This document shows positions 20,081-27,629 of a stretch of DNA of 27,629 nt, one piece after another. The DNA lies in contig VIGQ01000437.1 of NCBI GenBank assembly GCA_009663005.1, forward strand, positions 52,501-80,129, given 5' to 3'. This stretch comes from Actinidia chinensis. Lineage: Eukaryota > Streptophyta > Magnoliopsida > Ericales > Actinidiaceae. Within the stretch, counting starts at the first letter, position 1. Each line of letters begins with the position of its first letter. Made by a program: the position numbers and the translations under genes. The notes under the pieces are model-generated. The model saw only the letters and a program-made list of their open reading frames with translations, was not told where the DNA came from and ran no database searches.

Positions 20081-21698
20081 TGTAATATCCCAACCCAAAT
20101 AAAATTTACGTGAATTAAATTAAAGTTTCTGAAATATTTTTCAGTAAAGAAAATTATAACCCAATAATATTTTTTGGTAAAATTTAATAAAAAATGGACA
20201 TGTGTCAGCCATGAGGGATGGCTCATGGTGTGAGCCAAGGGGGTGGACCACATGGGATAATTTTCCCAAGGGTCAAGTTGGACAAAAGGGTTTGGATTCA
20301 ATAAAAAAATACTAGCAAAATGTAAATCCATTAAATCAAAAGTAAATTTTTTCAGTTTTAGTACAAAAATATTTTTCAGTAATTTTTTTTTTTAAAACGA
20401 TTCTTCTTGTTATGGAGGGTATATCTTGTAATAAAAATCATAGAAAATCAATTGACTATTTAATTTATAGGGAACATTACCCCGAAAAAAATGGTTGAAG
20501 AAAATTATATTTAAAATTCACTTTTTCATATTTAGTCAAATTTAACAAAGATAATTTTTCAGAAAAAACTTGTCTTACTCGAAGCCCTTTAACCACCTTA
20601 TCCTTACTCTCGTATACAAAACGATAATATTAAGCCATAGAGTATGCATGAATTGGAGATATTAAATTCGGAATTGTTGACTATAGGACCGAGACCCGGG
20701 GGCCATTGCTTTAGTCTGGGAACAATACGGCGTGGAACACAGTGTTCAGGACGAGGTGAGTCTGGTCATGTATTACAATAGCGTAAAAGTAACATATTTT
20801 ATGTTTTGTAAATGAAAGTATGGCTTGTGTTTAAAACCTATATGGTTTTATGTTTAAAATCATGTTTTGGTTTGTTGTACTATGAAATTATGAATGATTT
20901 TGTAAAAGTATGTTTCAGTCGACACATAGTTCATACGATTTTCCATTTGCTAGAGGGAGAATATAGCTTGGTTGATGTAATAAGAAAATCATGACCAAAT
21001 GATTGCTGGATGAATTTCATACCAAAAAAGTTAGGATTGCTTCCTATATTCTTGTTGTTCGTTGAACGATTAGTGTGTCGCAGTTGAATCTTGACGGGTA
21101 TCAAGGGTTGGATAACTGAGCCATGGATTGACAAAAAGTGGTTTTATATTTTTGACATTAACCTGATTTTTATATGTTTTCATGGGTATATGTATGTTTT
21201 TTATATAACTTGCCTCATACTAGCCTAGTACTTAAGACGTTGTCGACGTAACTCATTTCAGGTAATGGAAATAAGGAGGAACACGATTGAAGGCAGGTGA
21301 CCTTAAACGTTTGATTTTTAATAGTCCTACATTGTGTAATATTATATGGACCTTTATGTTTGAACTCTGTATAATTTTAAAACTTGTATAGTTAACTGAT
21401 AGAGTAGTTGTTGACGGTTGTGCCGGTTTGTAGTCAGAACGTGTTGATTTTTGTGTATCAAAACCATGTCAATAGATGTATATATTTTACATTTAGTTTG
21501 AATGTAGTGACACGTCGCTCTGAGTTTATTGGATGGTTTCCGCATGTATTTCATTAAGCAATGTAATGTTGAATGATACTTAGTAAATCCTTAAACTGAG
21601 TTAGTTAGAAAGGCCATGGTAAGGAGGGGATTCACTGGCGGTCACGTGGCATATGTATTATTGGGGAGACCTATGTATAATCAGGTTGGGTAGTGACA
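20081..21698 (+). mobile_element. solo LTR (Gypsy-type) inserted in the Copia 1 tail, 6-bp target duplication
   Basis: The block starts TGTAATATCCCAACCC and ends GGGTAGTGACA. AGGTTT stands directly before the TG (20075-20080) and directly after the CA (21699-21704). TG...CA ends, a perfect 6-bp flanking duplication and 1.62 kb without any reading frame define a solo LTR left by recombination between two LTRs. The TGTAAyATCCC start and a pyrimidine-rich segment with CAGGTAATGG near 21260 are typical of Gypsy LTRs in eudicots. Removing it rejoins the Copia 1 tail cleanly. Internal small frames are not genes. Confidence 0.75.
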
Positions 21699-21820
21699 AG
21701 GTTTTCACTAAAGAAGATTCAAAACCAAAAGGTACCTTTCTTGATAGACTATCCGTTGTATCATCTCTGCGTCAGCATTTTTTGAGTCGTCTTCCTATCA
21801 ATTTCATTCATATGGGGAAT

Positions 21821-21990
21821 TATTGGAATATAAGGTTTTGAACATAATTTTTTAGAAACTTTGAGCTGAAATAGACAAGAATTTGCTTCATCATTTTTTA
21901 TGAAACGAAGTGAGAATTTCTTTTCTTCCACGAGAGTTTTTTGACAATATAAAAATTGTTCAAAATAGATAAGGGAGGAATGAAAAAAGC
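21821..21990 (+). repeat. truncated 3' LTR of Copia 1
   Basis: From TATTGGAATATAAGGTTTTG to about AAATTGTTCAAAATAGATA the sequence aligns by eye with 16513-16680 of the 5' LTR. The terminal TG has become TA. After about 21990 the match stops, so most of this LTR, including its promoter, is missing. Confidence 0.75.
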
Positions 21991-22404
21991 CTCAAGCTTT
22001 TAACTATCTATGTTATGACAAAAGGCTGCTATGGTTGAAAATTGATCCAATATTTTGTCCTACAACTACATTGGTAGAAACAAATGACTCTGCCACCAAA
22101 AATTATAGCAAATGTAAGATTTTTTTTAAAAAAATATTAATTAATTTTTTTTAAATGATGAAAATTGATCCAACTTTTTTTTATAATTATCTTAAATTTC
22201 TCCAATCTATTGATTACCAAATATAAGTTCAATAGTTTTGAATCTTCACCTCTAATAATTTAGTCACTCTCAAGTTTTAGCTCTCTTGTTGATTTCTTGT
22301 CAATGAATTTGCATCGCCATTCCTCAAGTCCCAACCTTTTTTATTTTAACATGATCATTCAACTCACAACCTTTCTCCTTAATTAAACATTTAGGAACTG
22401 TTTT
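21991..22404. other. unassigned AT-rich stretch
   Basis: No gene is seen. GAAAATTGATCCAA occurs twice in direct orientation (about 22037 and 22160). It lies between the broken Copia 1 LTR and the next LTR. Confidence 0.45.
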
Positions 22405-23815
22405 TGTTAGGATTGATTCATCATATGTGATGTGAAACTCATATAATTATTAGTTCTTTACATATATTAGGATTTAGACAATAGAGTCTGGAATCCACTA
22501 GGAATTGGTTTTATAATTTTATGAGAAAATAAATCCTACATGGGTTGGAAGTGTTTTCTTAATTGCATTGGGTTTCCTAAACGAAAAAATAATCATAATG
22601 TGATATGAATCTTCGGTGACTTATAAATAGCTCGAGAGGCTATGGATTTTGGTGAGAGAGATGAAAGAGTGGTGAGGAAAAAAATAGTGATGTACGGGGT
22701 GAGGAGAAAAAAATACCGTAAGGCACATGGTAAGGGCTCAACTATCCTTGAGCATGGGGGCTCGGGTAAGAGTGTATTTTTGAGTATTTTAGCTATCTCA
22801 TATGTATTATCTATTTTTCCTCATATAGTAGAAAATACTATTTTCCGTGGATGTAGGTGTAAGGAGACAAAAGCTACAATTACAGAGTTTGGCCACGCAA
22901 GGACAGAGGGCCATCGTAGGAGCGTCGCTACTTAGTAGGCTCGACGGTCCTCTGCGTTGGAGTGCAGTGTCGATACACTAATTCAAACCATATTAGGGTA
23001 GGGAAACTCCCCGGAAGCTGTTGCTATGAAGCGAGCTCGGCGGATCTCTATGCCGGAACTCGGTAAAAATACTACCAGAGTAAAACTCATCCTGAGCTTG
23101 GACTACCGTCATGATCAGACTATCGTTGTAAAGCAGTATAGAAGCGATGACTGCACCAGAGCTCGGATTCAGGGGACAATGGGCGACGGTCCTCCCAAGG
23201 TACGATAGATGACAGACAGGAAACCTTGCACGACATGGTTGTTCACTGACAGCCCCATACCCGAGCAGGGAGGCCGGCGACGTAATGAATGAGGTCTACC
23301 AAACTGTGCAGTAGAGGCATGGTTGGATCAGCTACCCATTCACTGACAGGGAAGGATCGCGACACGTTCTTTTGCCGTCAAGATATGCGCCGAACTGGGG
23401 GTACATAAGCGGGAATCACTATTCTCGCAAAGGTACGCGCACGATCTCAACCTAAACACTCTTTCTCTCTCTAGAAACCACATCTCCGTTCATCTAACTT
23501 GACCGTCGGAGAGCCGTTTTTTCAGAAACAGTTTCGCATCCGATCTCACTATTGTTGTGCTGTCAGTATAGGTCGTCGAGGAGCTCTTGGCCTGGTGCCA
23601 GTACCCCATATCAGTAGTAGGAGCGACGTAGGTGTCTATCTTCGATTTTCCTTCCATCGTTCTACAAACCCACTACCCCACATTGGCAATTTGAGTCAAA
23701 CCACGTAATTTTATGTTATTCTTTTTCTAGGTGTGTGCATGTTAATATGCTGATTACTTATTTATTATTGTAGTGCTTTCATTGCAAGGTGCGATATGTG
23801 GAAAAAATCTCAACA
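22405..23815 (+). mobile_element. LTR of a second Copia element (Copia 2), left LTR
   Basis: The block begins TGTTAGGATTGATTC and ends TCTCAACA, so the termini TGTT/AACA are inverted. Two bases later comes TGGTATCAGA, the usual primer-binding site complementary to initiator tRNA-Met. Inside are a TATA box (CTTATAAATAGC at about 22620) and CCGTGGATGTAGG at 22845-22857; the expected partner motif ACCACGTAATTTT appears only at about 23699. In related LTRs these lie much closer, pointing to the insertion described next. The body of Copia 2 after the primer site is not present. The frames at 22642-22935, 23026-23208 and 23499-23708 lie in this LTR and its insert and are not supported as genes. Confidence 0.7.
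22858..23627 (+). mobile_element. GC-richer insert within the Copia 2 LTR, possible Gypsy solo LTR
   Basis: GTAGG stands at both sides (22853-22857 and 23628-23632), and the insert begins TGTAAGG, the form of a 5-bp target duplication and an LTR start; the right end GCGAC is not a clean CA. Its base composition is visibly richer in G and C than its surroundings. Inside, CTTTCTCTCTCTAGAAACC at about 23461 and CTTGACCGTCGGAGAGCC at about 23499 resemble the R/U5 part of Tat-type Gypsy LTRs, so it may derive from a relative of Gypsy 1. No coding frame is convincing. Confidence 0.4.
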
Positions 23816-23817
23816 AG

Positions 23818-23828
23818 TGGTATCAGAA
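23818..23828 (+). other. primer-binding site of Copia 2
   Basis: TGGTATCAGAA follows the LTR end after a 2-base gap. It matches, with one late mismatch, the TGGTATCAGAGC complement of initiator tRNA-Met that primes most plant Copia elements. Confidence 0.75.
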
Positions 23829-24238
23829 TGTCATGGCCCCAACATGCTTGAATATTGAATTTGTAAATTAATTTGTGTTAAAAAAAAAGGCTATTATTCA
23901 AATAGCTTTAAAATTACCTTTTTTATCTTTCCTTTTTTTTTTTTTTTTTTACATCCACAAATCCAAAATGCAAACACAACCCTATGTTTGAAATAAATAT
24001 AGCAAAAACGAAAGAGTAAAATGCAATCAATATTAATCAAATAACATCATTGCAGTCACCTTGCATAAACTCATAAACATGTAAATTACAAAAAAACTTA
24101 CAAAAGAGCAAAAAATAAAATATGGTCCACTCTTTCCTTGGGAAGAACATCCCAAAATACCTCGTGCAAAACCCGAAACTCAAAACAGATTAACTTAAAT
24201 TGAAATAATAAAAAAAAACTCGAGGAAATTTTTGGTTA
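23829..24238. other. unassigned stretch between the Copia 2 primer site and laccase exon 6
   Basis: Homopolymer-rich sequence (T-run at about 23932-23950, A-runs at 23879 and 24210) with no frame. The part next to 24239 would be the 3' UTR of the laccase on the minus strand. Confidence 0.45.
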
Positions 24239-27200
24239 TCAACATTTGGGGAGATCAGCTGGTGGAGGAGGCAGCTTTTGGTTGAGAAGTTTTCCATCCA
24301 AGACAAGCCAAGCCATCTTCAATCCCCAGCTGGTGTGTACTTCCAATGGCAATGCATGAACCATACCCCTACCACCACAATTTTTTTCATGAAAATATAA
24401 TTAGTGCAAAACCAAAATAATAGACAATACAATCATGTATACACACTTTTTTTTTTTTTTTTGTCGTTTTTATGTGATTCTTGAATAAATATCTAAATTG
24501 CCGCTCCAATGAGAATTATTTTTTGCAAAAGTGTAAATGTATGGAGATAACAATTCAAAAGCGATAAAAGAATTTTATTATAACTTTGCATAATAAAGAA
24601 AAAATATAAATACAACAATCATGAGCCAAAAAAAACAGAAAATTTGGTGCAATGTGTAACTTTACTAATGCAAAGATTTTTTAAAACCTAGTGTTCTTAC
24701 TATCACCACAATTTTAATTGATAAGAAATTAAATATTTATTTCTAGCTCTATATATTCATAAACATGTCTATCAATTTTAGTTCTTTTATATGCTCATCG
24801 ATAAATTAATATTGTGCAAGAACCCTTATAAATGTGGACCTCTGTATTTAAGATCAGACCCCATGTAAAAGTAGTTATGAGAAAACTTGAGCGTGGAATA
24901 ATAAGTTTAATTTTTGCATGCTTGTGGCTTTATTAAGAAATAATCTAGTTCAATAAAAGTTTTAGAATAATTTTTCTTTTCTTAATTTTTTGACAAGATT
25001 TTCATTTAAAGAAAGATTAGTTTGACAACAACTTTTAAGGTATCCGGGTCTTTTCCAGCAAATGCCTTTTTTCCTATTTATTATTTATTTTGGCAATATT
25101 TTTGAGATAACAATATTTTCTTAAAACCTTTTGTGGATATTTACTTGAACATGCTTGAATGTACGAATAAAACCAAATTTAATTTTTATTTGCTCTTAAT
25201 TCCCTACCTGGATTATCTGCCAAAAACCGAATAGCAACCCCCCCCCGCCAGACGGCACACCCACCGTGTTTCTCTCAACAGGGTCCACAAGGTTGAAGTT
25301 TTTTGGGTTTGTTTTCGGGTCATAGTTCCCAAATCCTTGTCCAACAACAACAAAGAAATTGAATCCATGAGGTGAAGAGGGTGGCTCTCAACCCCAAGAA
25401 TACTTGTATCTTGCATTACTAACTCCACGCTAGTATTAAAAGGAAGCACCAAAACTTTTGTCCCATTCCCCACCATTGTATTATTTGGGGGATTGCCAGT
25501 GTAATTAAACCAATGGGCTGGGCTGAACGGAAAGTTTGGGCTGTAAACCCCATTCGATTGCCCCACAAAGTGGGCCTGGGAGTAGGGCCGTGGTTGGCAT
25601 TGCAAATGAGACATTGCTTATAGAAGCCGAAAACTTGGTTCCATTGGGCCTTGGCAGGTTTGATTTTGATCGCATGGGTTTGTCCCAAGGCCCACTGTGA
25701 AGAAGAAATGTTTGTCCACATTTTTGGGCACATTGGCAGGGTATTGCACACTTGCTAGGCTTTTGAGCCTTTTTGTGTAATTGGTGGCAAAAGAAGTGTC
25801 ATTTAGAGAGGGTAAATTTGGTTTGAAAAAAGGAAGATTTTTTGGAGATTGTTTTGGGGATTTGTATTCGAGGATGGCGGTGACGGTGGAGTTGTCGAAG
25901 GTGCCTTGACCGGTGGCGTACGGCCGGGCGGCCATGAAGAAGGAGGCGTTTGGGAAGTGGAGTTTGGTCTTGAGAAGGACATTGGTTGTTTGACCAGGGG
26001 TGATGAGAAGTGTGTCGGTATCGAAAGGTTTGACATAAATCGTATCGACCTCGACGATGGTGAGAGTGTGGTTGGCGATACTGAAAAAGAGCTCGTCATT
26101 CAGTGCAGCGTTGATTATGCGGAGAAAGGTAGTTTTTTTTCGGACTTAACCTTTAGCTTGAATGTATCTGCAAATAAAATCGACAATTACAAATTATTTG
26201 ATGCATATAAGGGCCCCATGTTTTGACTCCAACATAGGCCCCATATACTAATTAAAAAAAGAAAGAAAAAAGATTGTTCCTAATGCTTTGGCTTTCAGAG
26301 AAATAAAAAGATAAAAACCACTAGGCATTGGGTACCATTACTTTCGATTTTAATTTTACCGATCTTCTGATTCTTTCCTCATTTTTTCTAGTATTATAGC
26401 TTCAGATTTTGTCTATTATTATTATTATTATTATTTTTTCTTGTTAAAAAATGGGTTTTGCTAAACTTTGAAAGAAAGACAATAATTTCTTCATATCTTA
26501 ATATATACATATATATATATATATACACACATACATTACACACAACACATACATTAAAAAGGTTTCCTTTTTTTTGAATGTGTGTTAATGTTCGTCTTAG
26601 AGTTTTCTTTTGTGTTTATTTTAGAATTTCACTTAAGAGAACGATCAGGCCCACGCTTTGTGTGTACCTTTGGCGGAGCAATTATATAATGGGCCTGTAA
26701 CCCATTAATCGTATAGGCATCAGAGATGTTTGGGCCACCGCCTGTTTGCAAAGCCTGCTAATGACTGCCTCTGGATCCGCATTGAACCACTCTCCTGCAT
26801 AATGTCATATATTAGAATTACATAGCTTCTTTTTTTTTTTATAGTCAAAAGAAAAATTTATGTTCATAAGTATATTAGACTTATATAGTTTGTGTTCATA
26901 AGTACAAGTAAAAACTTGTTGCAACGTGATATCATCGTTTAATAATAAGTTTTTAGAGAGAATAGATAAAACACCATTATTTTGAATGCAATTATTAATT
27001 TTAAAATTATTATGCCGAGATATAACATTTTGATATGAGTGAATGACAATACGGAGTGTCATTGATGATGTGGTATGCCGTTACAATAATTCTTTTTCCA
27101 TAAGTTTATATGTTGATAGAGGGATAATGGAGCCTTGCTACTTTCATTTAACTTGTAGTTATGCAACTTTTTGAAAAAAATACTAGAAAAAGTGCCAAAA

Positions 27201-27629
27201 CTTTAAAACATGTGGATCAGTTTCATTCTAAACCAATGTTACATACTCAGAAAAAGAACTCAAAAAGCACTATCTATTATTGAGTGAACTTTTAAGTGAT
27301 CCGAACCACACATGAAAAATGTGACACACATATCAAGTTTTCTTAATACTTTTCAAGTTACTTTTTGGGAGTATATAACGTTATGACTAAGGATGGATCT
27401 TGTTCACACTATATGTTCATATTTAAAATATTCTTACATATTATCTTTCCGGTTACTTAACATTTGTGTTTAAGTTCTGGTAGTACGTTGGATAAATTAC
27501 CAAAGATGATGGGGACCTCCTTGTAGGGTTTGCAAAAGGGTAAGGCTACACCAGGCTTTGGGAGGATGATTATAGACCATAGAGAGTGGCTCTTAGCCAT
27601 GAGATGTGGGCATGCCAAAACAGAGTTCC
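24239..27629 (-). pseudogene. laccase gene, exons 3 (partial) to 6, frame broken as given
   Basis: Multicopper oxidase; plant laccases are secreted and couple monolignols and flavonoids in cell walls. Exon 3 runs from beyond the window to 27501 (HAHISWLRAT, donor GTAATT). Exon 4 is 26794-26668 (GEWFNADPEAVI...YNCSAK). Exon 5 is 26167-25208 ([77 protein letters not shown]). Exon 6 is 24368-24239 (GVWFMHCH, then EVHTSWGL in the next frame, ending DLPKC and TGA). All six visible splice sites are GT/AG. The copper ligands HAH, HPLHLH and HCH...H can be read. Frame breaks: near 27572, 26756, 26696, the A8 run at 26133-26140, 25646, 25578, 25368, the G9 run at 25238-25246 (where GGWV is expected) and 24345. 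I found no nonsense substitution in the corrected frame. Exons 1-2 lie outside. It is either a recent pseudogene or an intact gene with consensus indels. Confidence 0.85.
26414..26552. repeat. microsatellites in laccase intron 4
   Basis: There is an (ATT)n run at about 26414-26436 and an (AT)n stretch passing into ACAC/ATAC repeats at about 26501-26552. Both lie in the intron between exons 4 and 5 (26168-26667) and affect no splice site. Confidence 0.8.

Larger units (their letters stand above)
16513..21990 (+). mobile_element. Ty1/Copia retrotransposon, internally deleted (Copia 1)
   Basis: The 5' LTR starts TGTTGGAAATATAAGG at 16513. The matching start of the 3' LTR is TATTGGAATATAAGG at 21821, after a purine stretch ATGGGGAAT. 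Between them lie pol (17621-19640) and a 3' untranslated tail, the latter split by a solo LTR (20081-21698). Gag, protease and most of integrase are missing. The two LTR starts agree over about 165 bases (for example AACTTTGAGCTGAAATAGA and a GTTCAAA end) but have drifted apart, and the 3' LTR stops near 21990. The copy is old and dead. Confidence 0.8.

Noticed and set aside
22642..22935. 97-codon plus-strand frame with a GSGKS-like string
   Set aside because: HGGSGKS looks like a P-loop, but the frame starts inside a Copia LTR between its TATA box and the inserted block, with no domain around it.
25803..26099. 98-codon minus-strand frame rich in Ser and Pro
   Set aside because: It overlaps laccase exon 5 in another frame; the correct frame gives [13 protein letters not shown] and PGQTTNVLL.
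25849..26226. 125-codon plus-strand frame, Gly/Val-rich
   Set aside because: It is the exact reverse of laccase exon 5; the minus strand shows the recognisable protein with splice sites.
1..27629. A novel molecular system, CRISPR array, operon or tRNA gene
   Set aside because: I found no regularly spaced repeats with unique spacers, no bacterial gene organisation and no tRNA clover-leaf; the content is plant laccase and retrotransposons.

Overview
The window reads as nuclear DNA of a flowering plant, most likely a woody eudicot. The base composition is AT-rich, introns are GT-AG, LTR retrotransposons of both superfamilies are decayed and nested, and there are two stretches of a plant laccase gene. 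I see no bacterial, organellar or CRISPR features, and I cannot name the species.

Layout. 1-760 is unassigned flank. 760-5873 is a plus-strand Ty3/Gypsy element of the Tat lineage: protease, a deleted reverse transcriptase, a second Tat-type RNase H, integrase, a tandem-repeat tail and an antisense, apparently spliced ORF. Abutting it is a minus-strand Gypsy element (Athila-like): a ~1.9 kb LTR at 5874-7770, a noncoding tail, then RT, protease and gag relics out to ~12.2 kb. An LTR-like block at ~8.6-9.3 kb probably interrupts that tail. 12.24-13.79 kb is unassigned.

13809-14585 (minus) holds laccase exons 1 and 2, with a TATA box and a CT-rich leader upstream; no exon 3 follows in the window. 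16513-21990 is a plus-strand Copia element with related LTR starts at both ends. It lacks gag and most of integrase, and its 3' tail carries a 1.6 kb solo LTR flanked by a perfect 6-bp duplication. 22405-23815 is a second Copia LTR followed by a tRNA-Met-type primer-binding site, and it is itself interrupted by a GC-richer ~770 bp block.

24239-27629 (minus) holds laccase exons 6, 5, 4 and part of exon 3; the 5' end lies beyond the window. Splice sites and most copper-ligand motifs are kept, but the frame is broken by about nine small indels with no nonsense substitution seen in the corrected frame. This is either a young pseudogene or a working gene carrying consensus errors.

How it fits together. 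The two laccase stretches share an orientation and lie ~10 kb apart, as expected of a tandem laccase cluster swollen by retrotransposons. Plant laccases are secreted multicopper oxidases acting on monolignols and other phenolics in the cell wall. No gene in the window is intact as given. No new molecular system is supported; the most unusual items are the indel-only decay of the laccase and the antisense spliced ORF of the Tat element.
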